Below, piece by piece: positions 26,879-35,486 of a stretch of DNA of 64,000 nucleotides. Made by a program: the position numbers and the translations under genes. Source of the DNA: JBARDN01 sp963755705 (GTDB lineage: Bacteria > Desulfobacterota > Binatia > Binatales > Binataceae); the NCBI GenBank assembly GCA_963755705.1, contig CAVWKW010000004.1, positions 186,001-250,000 of the forward strand, given 5' to 3'. Under the pieces are notes generated by a model, which ran no database searches, was not told the DNA's origin, and saw only the letters and a list, made by a program, of their open reading frames with translations. How positions within the stretch are numbered: the stretch's first letter is position 1; each line of letters opens with the position of its first letter.

Positions 26879-27952
26879 TCATGCGCGAAGCTCGTAGAGC
26901 GCCGAAAACGGATCTTCGATCGGCAGGCGGCGGAATTGAGTGAAGCCTGCCTCGCGGGTTAGCTCGCGGGCTTTTTCCTCGCCCATGCAGGCGCCGATTC
27001 CGGCGCCGCCGCCGCCGAGCGACACGCTCATGCAGTACAGCGTGGACATCGAGTACATCAGCCGTCCCATCGGATTTATGTTGTCCTCGACGCGCGACGA
27101 CACGTTGACCTCGAGCATCAGGTAGGTGCCGCCTGGCTTGAGTGCGGCGCGAATCGAGCGCAGGAGCCCCTTCGGATCGATCGAGTCATGCACCACGTCA
27201 AAGGTCGAGATGAAATCGAACGCGGCGGGCGGGAGCTTGGTGCAGTCGCGCACCTCGAATGTGATGCGCTCGCCGAGGCCCGCGGCGCGAGCGTTGGCGC
27301 GCGCGCGTTCGAGCGAGCCCGGATGCGCGTCGAAGCCAAAGATCTGCGCGGCTGGAAAAGCCTGTGCGAGCGCGATCACCGCGCGTCCGCTGCCGCATCC
27401 GACGTCGGCCGCGGAGCCACCGGCCTCGAGCGCGGCGCCGATTTGCGGCATCGTCGGCAGCCATTTGCGGACGAGCTGATGCCGATACATCGCACCCGAC
27501 GATCGTTCCATCGACTCGAAGGTCTCGGGCGGGTACTCGCTCTGCGCGACGCCTTTTCCGGTCTTGAATGCCTCCATCACTTTCGGCGTGACGGAAAGAT
27601 TGGCGACGATTCCCTGGATAAATCCGCCGCTGAAGAACGGCGAATCCTCGCGCGCGAGAACCATCGCATGCTCCGGCGACATCGCGTAGCGCCGGGTGGC
27701 CGGATCGTAGCTCACGTATCCGGCCGCGGTCATCGCGCCAAGCCATTCGCGCAGATAGCGTTCGTTGAGTCCGCTCCTGGCCGCAAGTTCTTCGGAGGTG
27801 ACCGCGCCGGAGTCGGCGAGGGTTTTGAAAATTCCGAGCCGGTCGCCGATATAGCTCATCGCGCCGAGCATCGCGGCGCCGATATCGATCGAGACCTGCT
27901 TGGAGAAGGACTTGATTACGTTCCAGTCGAGATTGGATTTGGTGTCAGCCAT
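26879..27952 (-). CDS. Winged-helix/SAM-dependent methyltransferase
   Basis: 357-residue methyltransferase with an N-terminal winged-helix dimerisation domain (about residues 20-100, including TSEELAARSGLNERYLREWLGAM) and a C-terminal Rossmann methyltransferase domain. Motif I is ADVGCGSGRAVIALAQ, motif II FGFDAHPGS, motif IV FDFISTFDVVHD, and motif V LKPGGTYLMLEV. The architecture resembles Rv2258c-like and plant O-methyltransferase-like enzymes acting on small molecules. GGAGG lies 9 bases before ATG 27952; the longer frame to 28045 has no family match. It converges with the ETF gene, 26 bp apart. Confidence 0.88.
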   Translation of the reverse strand: MADTKSNLDWNVIKSFSKQVSIDIGAAMLGAMSYIGDRLGIFKTLADSGAVTSEELAARSGLNERYLREWLGAMTAAGYVSYDPATRRYAMSPEHAMVLAREDSPFFSGGFIQGIVANLSVTPKVMEAFKTGKGVAQSEYPPETFESMERSSGAMYRHQLVRKWLPTMPQIGAALEAGGSAADVGCGSGRAVIALAQAFPAAQIFGFDAHPGSLERARANARAAGLGERITFEVRDCTKLPPAAFDFISTFDVVHDSIDPKGLLRSIRAALKPGGTYLMLEVNVSSRVEDNINPMGRLMYSMSTLYCMSVSLGGGGAGIGACMGEEKARELTREAGFTQFRRLPIEDPFSALYELRA

Positions 27953-28323
27953 GGCGCAAACCTCCGCGGTGTTGGAGAACCCTATCAAGAAATCGCGGCG
28001 GTGCGAGAGAGCGCTTCTGTTCGCGCTTGGCGCGATTTTGGACAAGGGGATGCCTTGGAATTTTTGATTTCGGGCATTTTTCGGTGGGTTCGTTTGGTAA
28101 ATTTTCTAGTGGTTCAAAAAATAAACTCCTTAAAAATGCTCGCGATTTCGCCGAATGGGTTCGCTTCGGACGCTTTTTCGGGATCCCGATTTTCGGACCA
28201 TCTGACGCCGCCCGCAGGCTTGCGTACGTGGCGGGACGGGCCGTCCGCCACCGCTGGCAGAGAGGGCATTGACGCAGAGAGCGTTGCGCGACGTATCGAG
28301 AGAGTGTGCGAGTGCACAGGGCA

Positions 28324-28399
28324 AGATTCCTCGCGATCTCCAGCACTCGTCGTCACACGCACGCCGCGATATGCGCCGCTCGCACGCGCTCGGAATGAC
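28324..28399. repeat. Dispersed module AGATTCCTCGC...CGGAATGAC
   Basis: Begins AGATTCCTCGC and ends CTCGGAATGAC, the same end words as the modules at 5537-5565 and 5691-5730, with a longer interior. It abuts a second module at 28418-28518. Confidence 0.55.
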
Positions 28400-28417
28400 G
28401 CAGAACCGGCCAGAGGT

Positions 28418-28518
28418 GTCATTTCGAGCGCGAAGCTTGCGCCCGTTCCGCGTCGTGCAGATCGTTTCGTGCTGCACGCCTCGCGAGGCTTGTCCTGAGC
28501 GCAGCCGAAGGAAATCTC
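28418..28518. repeat. Dispersed module GTCATTTCGAGC...CCGAAGGAAATCTC
   Basis: Starts GTCATTTCGAGCGCGAAGC and ends TTGTCCTGAGCGCAGCCGAAGG followed by AAATCTC (28490-28518). The end matches 5461-5490 with one or two changes over about 25 bp, and 50798-50820. It probably belongs to one family of composite intergenic repeats. Confidence 0.6.
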
Positions 28519-28935
28519 GCCCGTCGCTGAAGCGGCGCACTCAAGTGGATTGAGCAAAACTTTCCTGACGGAGGCCGAGCGGAGTGGACGCAGTAGTGTG
28601 CGGAATCCTTCCACGCGATCAATGTTACACGGATCAAAACCGAGCATAAGGCTGAACAGTTCAGCCCTGAACAAATCTGGCAAAAACCCGAACACTCGTT
28701 AGGGAACGCGGCGAAGACCCCCATCGCGTGGAAACGGCTCTCCCCGTGTGGTTTTCTCCACTAAAAGCGGCCTAACTGGTGACCTGTTTCAGAGCGGCAC
28801 CCTTGTCGGCGCGCGGCGCGCACGCCCCCTTCTCCCGGCGGCGGAAGAGAGTGTTACGCACTTCGCGCGATTCTGGGGAAGGGAACCAGGCCGGAGGTGA
28901 TCGGCAATCCGTACGCTACTTCTCTTTCTTGATCT

Positions 28936-30549
28936 TCAGCGCAGCAATGTTGATAAAGCCTGCGCCAGTTCGCGCTCGGGATCGGGAGGGAGCCACGGCA
29001 TCCTGCACGCGACGTGTCCGTCGGGACGAACCAGCGCGGCGCCGCGCAACCCGATGAGGAATCCGTCGCCGGGATTCGCCGTCGGAAGCGTGTGAAGAGC
29101 GAGCGGCAGGTTCATCTTTGCAGAAACGCGCCTGCCGGCTTCGATCCATTCGGAGCCCATCGGGCCGGCAACCACCGCGAACTGCCGGTCAAACCAGTCG
29201 AGCGTCGAGTGCCGGCGGGCAGGGTCGAGCCACAGATGTGGAAAGCGTGACCCGGGCCGATCATTCGGACGGTAATGACGCGTATCGTGCGCCGGCGGCG
29301 CAGTGCCGTCTGGAATCAACGCGCCCCGCTCGTAGAGGAAGCCGAGTGACTGACCGATGCTGTGCAGGTGGTTGTCAACGTCATTAATCCGGAACGCGAT
29401 CTGATCCAGGTTGCCGGAGCGGATCGCTTCGCTCACGAGGGGAAATCGAAATGAATTGCCGAGGCTGAAGTCGGCATTGGATTCCGCTACCGGCTTGCGC
29501 TCGGCGCTATAACTGTCGAGCAGCCGTTCGGACGCGGCGCCTTTGAGCACAAAAGCGATCTTCCACGCCAGATTGTGCGCATCCTGGACTCCGGAGTTCA
29601 GTCCGAATCCTCCAGTCGGGGGAAAACGATGGGCCGCGTCGCCGACCAGAAACACCCGCCCGCGCTTGAACTCGGAGGCGACTTGCCGGCTCATCCTCCA
29701 GGTTGACCGATTGATGAGGTTCACGTCGAGCTCGGCCAAACCCGCTTGCCGCCGGATGAACTGGATCAGCTCGGCGTCATCCTGCGGCTTCGCACGCTCG
29801 TCAATGCTGGTAGCGAACAACGACAGCCATCGGTCGCGCCCGTTGGTGTTCAGGATGGTCGAGGATAGCGCACCCGGCTCTTTCGGTGTGATGAAGAAGG
29901 CAGTAGTTGCGCCGGCAGATGCGAGCGCGGAAAGGTCGCCGCGCCAGTATTCGTTGGCCATCACGGCGAGCGTCGCCGGACCGACCATCTCGATTCCGGC
30001 CTGGCGCCGAATCTGGCTGCCTGCGCCGTCGGCGGCGATCACGTACCTGGCGTGCCATCGCTCTTCTCGACCCGACTGGAGCGAGCGCGTGCACACCGTC
30101 ACACGCTCGCCGCTTTCCGATATCGAAGTCGCCTCGGTGGAGAAAAGCACGCGCGCGTGGCGCGAGCGTTTCAGAACCCGCAGAATCTCTTCCTCGACCG
30201 CGTCCTGCGCCACCAGGCACTTCCAGGCAGGAGTCTGGCCCAGATCAGGTTCGGGCCGCGTCCGCCCGTATTCCGTTCCCGCCACGCTTTCGACGAACGC
30301 GAACACGTCCGACCCGTCAGGCAGGCCACGCGCGCGAATAGCCTCTTCGATCCCCCATTGGCGGAACAACTCCATCGTGCGCGCCGAGCATCCGCGCGAT
30401 TTGGGATGCTCGGTGGTGGCGGGACTTTTCTCTGCCGCTACGCAGTCGATTCCGAAGCGATCGAGCAACAGAGCCATCGCCAGTCCCACCGGCCCTCCGC
30501 CGACAATGAACACAGAGGTTTCCGTCACGGTCTCAATTTCTTTCGCCAT
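28936..30549 (-). CDS. FAD-dependent aromatic monooxygenase (class A flavoprotein)
   Basis: 537-residue class A flavoprotein hydroxylase that would use NAD(P)H, FAD and O2 to hydroxylate an aromatic ring. It contains the dinucleotide motif VGGGPVGLAMALLLDRFG (residues 16-33), the DG motif AADGAGSQIRR, and the second FAD motif VFLVGDAAHRFPPTGGFGLN with the conserved GD. A C-terminal domain of about 150 residues corresponds to the thioredoxin-like domain of phenol and polyketide hydroxylases. The ATG at 30549 is chosen from family alignment; the frame is open another 123 codons into the upstream oxidase gene as a shadow. It is the last gene of a reverse-strand cluster starting at 43440, 49 bp after the second oxidase copy. 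Confidence 0.9.
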   Translation of the reverse strand: MAKEIETVTETSVFIVGGGPVGLAMALLLDRFGIDCVAAEKSPATTEHPKSRGCSARTMELFRQWGIEEAIRARGLPDGSDVFAFVESVAGTEYGRTRPEPDLGQTPAWKCLVAQDAVEEEILRVLKRSRHARVLFSTEATSISESGERVTVCTRSLQSGREERWHARYVIAADGAGSQIRRQAGIEMVGPATLAVMANEYWRGDLSALASAGATTAFFITPKEPGALSSTILNTNGRDRWLSLFATSIDERAKPQDDAELIQFIRRQAGLAELDVNLINRSTWRMSRQVASEFKRGRVFLVGDAAHRFPPTGGFGLNSGVQDAHNLAWKIAFVLKGAASERLLDSYSAERKPVAESNADFSLGNSFRFPLVSEAIRSGNLDQIAFRINDVDNHLHSIGQSLGFLYERGALIPDGTAPPAHDTRHYRPNDRPGSRFPHLWLDPARRHSTLDWFDRQFAVVAGPMGSEWIEAGRRVSAKMNLPLALHTLPTANPGDGFLIGLRGAALVRPDGHVACRMPWLPPDPERELAQALSTLLR

Positions 30550-30598
30550 GGTAGGACATCCGCCAGCGAGAGCGCTTCCAACCTTGTTCGCCTCGAGA

Positions 30599-32470
30599 TC
30601 AAAGCTTGGTGAAGCCGTCGGTACTCCATTGTTCCGAGCCGACTCCATTGTGAACGAAGAACAGCCCGTCGGGATCGTATTTTTTCTTGATTTCAGCGAG
30701 GCGAGGATAGTTGCTGCCCCAGTACGCTTGCTGAAAGTTTTTCTCGAAATAATTGCTCTCGGCCCAGTAGGCTCCGGTTTGCCCGGTGACGGCCCGAAGT
30801 TGGTCGACGCACTGATCAATGCGCTTGGAGGATTCTCGGCCCTCCGCCACCGACGGCTCGTGCCCTGGAATTCCCGGATATGCGGGACCCTGGCCGTCGG
30901 CCACGATCGCCAGCGCAAAGGAAGTCAGCACCGCTGGATTCATCGCGGTGTCCGTGGCCCCGGCGATCGCGTCGGGTGGTGCTCCGGCGAGTCCCTTGTT
31001 GAGGTGCAGTCCGATGCCGAAATGCCGCGAGCCTGCAAACAACGCGTCAGCGAGACGGGCCTGCGCATCACCTTCGAGCAGCGACGCCGGAATCCACAGC
31101 GACTCGTAGCCCCAAATGAACCAGCCGCACTCCCCCGTGTTTCCCTTCCACCATGCGTTTTCGGGTTCCGCGCCGGGCCGAGGGTCGAAATCCAAAATAG
31201 GCTGCGGGATCACCTTTACCAGGACATCGTCAAGCAGTGCGTGAAAGATACCATCTCGAGGGAAAGCGGCTTCCGGCCAATGTTCTTTCCACCACTGCGG
31301 GTTCCAGAAATGCCGGGCCGGGATGCTCGCGAAAGTTGTGCGCCCCTGAAACGAATATCCATTAGATGAATGCGACACCCAGTCCAGAAATGGCTGCCAG
31401 ATCTGTTTCGGTTCTTCCGCGCTCAATCCCTGAGAGATCATGCTGATTTCGAGCGTATTGTCAGGCCTGAAATGCACCTGCTCTCCCCAATGGTCGTTGA
31501 AGAGATGCTCCTTGTAGAAGCTTACGAACTGGCGGATCAGGCTGCGATAGGCATCATCCGACGAAGCTTTGACTTTGAAGCTGGCGGAGCCGAAGAACTC
31601 GGGAAGATCGTGGGTGCGCAGGGTTAATTTGCTCACCACGCCGAAGCTGCCGCCCCCGCCGCCTTTCAGCGCCCAGAACAGATCGGGATTCGTGCATGCA
31701 TTCGCGATCCGAACCTGGCCGTCGGCAGTGACTACTTCGGCTTCGAGCAGATTGCCCGAGGCTGAACCATAGTGCTTCGACAAGCTTCCGAAGCCTCCAC
31801 CTTGAACCAGGCCCGCGATGCCTACGGTCAGGCATCCTCCGCCCTGAACGTATCTGCCGCCCTTGGTCGTAACCGCTTCGTATGCCTGGATGTCGATTAT
31901 CCCGGCGCCGAGCGTCACAGCCGGTTGCGGCTTGAGAGTTTGTTCGCATCCCTGCGGGACGAATGCGGGATGCATCTCGATATCTTTCATGTGCCGGGTC
32001 CAAATCAGGAGTGAATCGGGCGCATTCGAGGTGCCCTGGTAGCTGTGGCCGCCGCCTTTGACTACCAGGCGCAAGTTGTTGTCGCGGGCGAAGTTCACCG
32101 CCGCTGCGATGTCGTTGGCATTTCTTGCCGCGACCGCGTAAGCGCTGGGTTTGGTGGCCCAGGCGTCAATCCATCCCAACGTCTCGGTGAGGCCCGGCTG
32201 ATCACCGATATAATATGGATTCTTCAGGTTCTCCGAGCTGAGCGCGGCCGCGGCGGCTGTCGGATCAGATGGCGAAAGCGGGAAGTTGACAGGAATCAAA
32301 TTTCCGCCGACCGCATCACTCAGTTTCTTCCACGCCGCCTGCGCCGGCCACGCGGCATCGGAAGGACGGCGACGGCTGAAACTCGTGGCCGCCGCCCAAA
32401 GGTGGCGCGGCAAAATCGGCAGCAGCACCGCCGCCGATCCGATTGTTTTCAAGAATGCTCTTCGGTTCAT
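30599..32470 (-). CDS. Tat-exported FAD-linked oxidase, berberine-bridge-enzyme type (copy 1)
   Basis: 623-residue oxidase of the FAD_binding_4/BBE family. The N-terminus MNRRAFLK is a twin-arginine signal followed by a hydrophobic stretch ending near WAAA (residue 28), so the folded, cofactor-loaded enzyme is expected in the periplasm. KGGGHSYQG supplies His142 and GGGCLTVG supplies Cys213, positions equivalent to the two residues that bind FAD covalently in bicovalent BBE enzymes. The BBE-type C-terminus contains YWGSNYPRLAEIKKKYDP. Relatives oxidise alcohols, sugars or alkaloid-like substrates and reduce O2. The start 32470 was chosen for the Tat motif, with GAGG about 8 bases upstream. 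It lies 14 bp after copy 2 and 49 bp before the FAD monooxygenase. Confidence 0.92.
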   Translation of the reverse strand: MNRRAFLKTIGSAAVLLPILPRHLWAAATSFSRRRPSDAAWPAQAAWKKLSDAVGGNLIPVNFPLSPSDPTAAAAALSSENLKNPYYIGDQPGLTETLGWIDAWATKPSAYAVAARNANDIAAAVNFARDNNLRLVVKGGGHSYQGTSNAPDSLLIWTRHMKDIEMHPAFVPQGCEQTLKPQPAVTLGAGIIDIQAYEAVTTKGGRYVQGGGCLTVGIAGLVQGGGFGSLSKHYGSASGNLLEAEVVTADGQVRIANACTNPDLFWALKGGGGGSFGVVSKLTLRTHDLPEFFGSASFKVKASSDDAYRSLIRQFVSFYKEHLFNDHWGEQVHFRPDNTLEISMISQGLSAEEPKQIWQPFLDWVSHSSNGYSFQGRTTFASIPARHFWNPQWWKEHWPEAAFPRDGIFHALLDDVLVKVIPQPILDFDPRPGAEPENAWWKGNTGECGWFIWGYESLWIPASLLEGDAQARLADALFAGSRHFGIGLHLNKGLAGAPPDAIAGATDTAMNPAVLTSFALAIVADGQGPAYPGIPGHEPSVAEGRESSKRIDQCVDQLRAVTGQTGAYWAESNYFEKNFQQAYWGSNYPRLAEIKKKYDPDGLFFVHNGVGSEQWSTDGFTKL

Positions 32471-32484
32471 TGTTCGCCTCGAGA

Positions 32485-34356
32485 TCAAAGCTTGGTGAAG
32501 CCGTCGGTACTCCATTGTTCCGAGCCGACTCCATTGTGAACGAAGAACAGCCCGTCGGGATCGTATTTTTTCTTGATTTCAGCGAGGCGAGGATAGTTGC
32601 TGCCCCAGTACGCCTGCTGCCATCCCTTCTCGAAATAATTACTCTCAGCCCAATAGGCTCCGGTTTCTCCCGTGACCGCTCGAAGTTGATTGACGCATTG
32701 ATCAATGCGCTTCGCGGCTTCTCTCCCTTCCGCCACCGACGGCTCATGCCCGGGAATTCCCGGATATGCAGGATCCTGGCCGTCGCCCACGATCGCCAGC
32801 GCGAAAGAGGTCAGCACTGCCGGGTTCATTGCGGTGTCCGTAGCGCCGGCGATCGCGTCGGGCGGCGCTCCGGCGAGTCCTTTATTCAAGTGTAATCCGA
32901 TGTCGAAATGCCGCGAGCCTGCAAACAACCCGTCCGCGAGATGCTGCTGAGAGTCAGGCTCGAGCAGCGACGCGGGTATCCACAGCGACTCGTAGCCCCA
33001 AATGAACCAGCCGCACTCCCCCGTGGTTCCCTTCCACCATGCGTTCTCGGGCTTCGCGTCGGGCCGAGGGTCGAATTCCAAAACCGGCTGCGGGACCACT
33101 TTTACCAGGACATCGTCAAGCAGTGCGTGAAGGATACCATTTCGAGGAAAAGCCCCTTCCGGCCAATGTTCTTTCCACCACTGCGGGTCCCAGAAGTGTC
33201 GCGCCGGGATGCTCGCGAAAGGCGTGTGCCCTTCAACCGAATAGTCGTGAGGTGAATGCGCCACCCAGTCGAGAAATGGCTGCCAGATCTGTTTCGGTTC
33301 TTCCGCACTCAATCCTTGAGAGACCATGCTGATTTCGAGCGTATTGTCAGGCCTGACATGGACCTGCTCTCCCCAATGGTCGTTGAAGAGATGCTCCTTG
33401 TAGAAGCTTACGAACTGGCGGACCAGGCTGCGGTAGGCATCATCCGAGGAGGCTTTGACTTTGAAGCTGGCGGAGCCGAAGAACTCTGGAAGATCGTGGG
33501 TGCGCAGCGTCAACTTGCTCACCACGCCGAAGCTGCCGCCTCCGCCGCCTTTCAGCGCCCAGAACAGATCGGGATTCGTGCATGCATTCGCGACGCGAAT
33601 CTGGCCGTCGGCGGTGACTACTTCGGCTTCGAGCAGATTCCCCGAGGCTGAACCATAGTGCTTCGAGAAGCTGCCAAAGCCGCCACCCTGAACCAGACCC
33701 GCCAAACCGACGGTCAGGCATCCTCCCGCCTGAACGTATCTCCCGCCCTGGGTCGTAACCGCTTCGTATGCCTGGATGTCGATTATCCCGGCGCCGAGCG
33801 TCACAGCCGGTTGCGGCTGCATGGTCTGCTCGCATCCCTGCGGAACGAATGCGGGATGCATCTCGATATCTTTCATGTGACGGGTCCAGATCAGAAGCGA
33901 GTCGGGCGCATTCGAGGTGCCCTGGTAGCTGTGGCCTCCGCCCTTGACCACCAGGCGCAAATTATTGTCGCGGGCAAAGTTCACCGCCGCTGCGATGTCG
34001 TTGGCATTTCTTGCCGCGACCGCGTATGCGCTTGGTTTGGTAGCCCACGCATCGACCCATCCCAGGGTCTCGGTGAGGCCGGGCTGATCGCCGATATAAT
34101 ATGGATTCTTCATATTCTTCGAGCTAAGCGCGGCCGCGGCGGCCGTTGGATCAGACGGCGAAAGCGGGAAGTTGACAGGAATCAAATTTCCGCCGACCGC
34201 ATCACTCAGTTTCTTCCACGCCGCCTGCGACGGCCACGCGGTGTCGGAAGGACGGCGCCGGCTGAAATTCGTAGTCGCCGCCCAAACATAACGCGGCAAA
34301 ATCGGCAGCAGCGCCGCCATCGATCCCATCGCTTTCAAGAATGCTCTTCTGTTCAT
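32485..34356 (-). CDS. Tat-exported FAD-linked oxidase, berberine-bridge-enzyme type (copy 2)
   Basis: 623 residues, same length and architecture as copy 1: Tat motif NRRAFLK, His142 and Cys213 for bicovalent FAD, BBE tail. Differences cluster in the middle and C-terminal substrate domain, for instance DWVAHSPHDYSVEG here against DWVSHSSNGYSFQG in copy 1, and LLEPDSQQHLADG against LLEGDAQARLADA; the FAD-binding half is nearly unchanged. This pattern is what one expects if the pair has diverged in substrate preference, though drift is equally possible. Start 34356 is set by the Tat motif, with GAGG about 13 bases upstream. It follows an ABC-2 permease by 44 bp. Confidence 0.92.
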   Translation of the reverse strand: MNRRAFLKAMGSMAALLPILPRYVWAATTNFSRRRPSDTAWPSQAAWKKLSDAVGGNLIPVNFPLSPSDPTAAAAALSSKNMKNPYYIGDQPGLTETLGWVDAWATKPSAYAVAARNANDIAAAVNFARDNNLRLVVKGGGHSYQGTSNAPDSLLIWTRHMKDIEMHPAFVPQGCEQTMQPQPAVTLGAGIIDIQAYEAVTTQGGRYVQAGGCLTVGLAGLVQGGGFGSFSKHYGSASGNLLEAEVVTADGQIRVANACTNPDLFWALKGGGGGSFGVVSKLTLRTHDLPEFFGSASFKVKASSDDAYRSLVRQFVSFYKEHLFNDHWGEQVHVRPDNTLEISMVSQGLSAEEPKQIWQPFLDWVAHSPHDYSVEGHTPFASIPARHFWDPQWWKEHWPEGAFPRNGILHALLDDVLVKVVPQPVLEFDPRPDAKPENAWWKGTTGECGWFIWGYESLWIPASLLEPDSQQHLADGLFAGSRHFDIGLHLNKGLAGAPPDAIAGATDTAMNPAVLTSFALAIVGDGQDPAYPGIPGHEPSVAEGREAAKRIDQCVNQLRAVTGETGAYWAESNYFEKGWQQAYWGSNYPRLAEIKKKYDPDGLFFVHNGVGSEQWSTDGFTKL

Positions 34357-34400
34357 CGATGAAAGATCCTCATCTTGATCTGGATTTCCTGGGTTGAGCG

Positions 34401-35483
34401 TCATCTCGAAAGCTGGGGACGGAGCCTGAAGGCACCAACAATCGCCAGCGCTGCGGAGAATAGTAAGAGGACCGCTACGTCCGGCATGATTGCGCGAGCG
34501 GAGGCGTGGCCGAAGATAAGCGCCAGGTACGCGTCCATCGCCCATGCGGCCGGCGAGAGAAATGCAAGGGTTTTCATGATGGGTGGAACCACCTCGAGCG
34601 GCCACATGCATCCGCCGAGCATGCCGAGGAACACACCGAGCCACGGTCCCAACGAAACGGGTTGCTGGGAGTTTCGGAAAACGGTTCCCATGAACAGGAC
34701 CAGCGACACACCCAAACAAATCAATGCGGCGGTCAGGATAAACACTCCGAGCGGATCGCCCCAGTGGACCCCGAAAAATAGCCACGCCATCAGGATCAGG
34801 AAAACCGCTTGCCCGACCATCTGCTGAAACGGCCCGACCGTGAGCATCGCGAACAGCTCCCAGGTCCGCGCCGGGGTGGCGAGTAGTCGCTGCGAAAGCC
34901 CGCTGCGGCGAAGTTCAATGATGGCGAGTGCGGAGATGAATCCATTGATCATCACAAACAGCACCAGGTTCGCGGGAGCAGTGTACTGAAAACCGAGCGG
35001 AGGAGCCTCTGCCCGGCCGCCGCCCGGGTAAACAACCGCTACCTCGAACGGCTTTATGCCGCGGGCGAGACGGCTCAAGTCGGCATCGATCATTGCCTCG
35101 AGCACAGGCGCCTCGGCGTTGGCTGGGGAAAGGTAAACTTCGAGATCGTCGGTGACTCGCCATCCCGGCGGAATGATTACCCCCGCGTCCAGCCGGCCGC
35201 GAAACACGGCGAGGCGCAATTTCTCCTGGTCGGTGTATGAGCGGATGCGCATCTGGTGATCGGCCGCGAAGGCTGCGGATAGCGAGCCGCTCGCGCCGGT
35301 GCCCGCGCGATCGAGAACGCCTACGACCATCGACGGGTCACTGTAACCGCCCATCGCAATTCCGATGATCGCCATCACGGCGGCAGGCACCAAAAACAGT
35401 GCTGCGAGCCTGCGCTGGTTGCGCCTGGTGCTGGCGCCGTTGGCCGCGGACGCGGCCGCGATGACATTTAATCCGGTACGCAT
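34401..35483 (-). CDS. ABC-2 type exporter permease (second subunit)
   Basis: 360-residue inner-membrane permease. One membrane helix near residues 27-45, a large extracytoplasmic domain (about 50-170), then five helices, the YhhJ/YbhR-type ABC-2 arrangement. The segment LGMLGGCMWPLEVVPPIMKTLAFLSPAAWAMD is typical of the family's helices 5-6. It would pair with the permease at 35487-36602 and the ATPase at 36608-37552 to export a drug, lipid or secondary metabolite. Start 35483 is 3 bp after the upstream stop, implying coupling. An oxidase gene follows 44 bp downstream. Confidence 0.9.
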   Translation of the reverse strand: MRTGLNVIAAASAANGASTRRNQRRLAALFLVPAAVMAIIGIAMGGYSDPSMVVGVLDRAGTGASGSLSAAFAADHQMRIRSYTDQEKLRLAVFRGRLDAGVIIPPGWRVTDDLEVYLSPANAEAPVLEAMIDADLSRLARGIKPFEVAVVYPGGGRAEAPPLGFQYTAPANLVLFVMINGFISALAIIELRRSGLSQRLLATPARTWELFAMLTVGPFQQMVGQAVFLILMAWLFFGVHWGDPLGVFILTAALICLGVSLVLFMGTVFRNSQQPVSLGPWLGVFLGMLGGCMWPLEVVPPIMKTLAFLSPAAWAMDAYLALIFGHASARAIMPDVAVLLLFSAALAIVGAFRLRPQLSR

Positions 35484-35486
35484 TTT

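Larger units (their letters stand above)
27953..28935. other. Large non-coding region with repeat modules
   Basis: 983 bp with no credible gene; short Arg/Ser-rich frames here have no recognisable family. From 28324 to 28518 it is made of the dispersed modules described separately. A perfect 7-bp hairpin GGCTGAA-CAG-TTCAGCC lies at 28650-28666. The remaining stretches (28000-28200, 28670-28935) are less GC-rich in places but show no tRNA, promoter or known RNA that I can defend. It separates the core-gene region from the 28.9-43.4 kb cluster. Confidence 0.55.
30584..34356. repeat. Tandem gene duplication, 1,886-bp period
   Basis: Two adjacent copies, 30584-32469 and 32470-34356, each comprise one oxidase gene plus the sequence from its stop codon to a shared TTGTTCGCCTCGAGATC stretch. 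Start and stop positions of the two genes are offset by exactly 1,886 bp, with no indel. The junction places the start codon of one copy immediately after the 3' flank of the other. By eye the proteins are roughly nine-tenths identical, so the duplication is not recent. Confidence 0.9.

Noticed and set aside
27188..28498. Forward frame extending from opposite the methyltransferase into the repeat region
   Set aside because: Its first half is antisense to a real gene and its second half runs through repeat modules; no start signal.
29543..31369. 608-codon forward frame opposite the monooxygenase and oxidase copy 1
   Set aside because: Ser/Arg-rich, no motif, and the reverse-strand genes have complete families and tandem duplication evidence.
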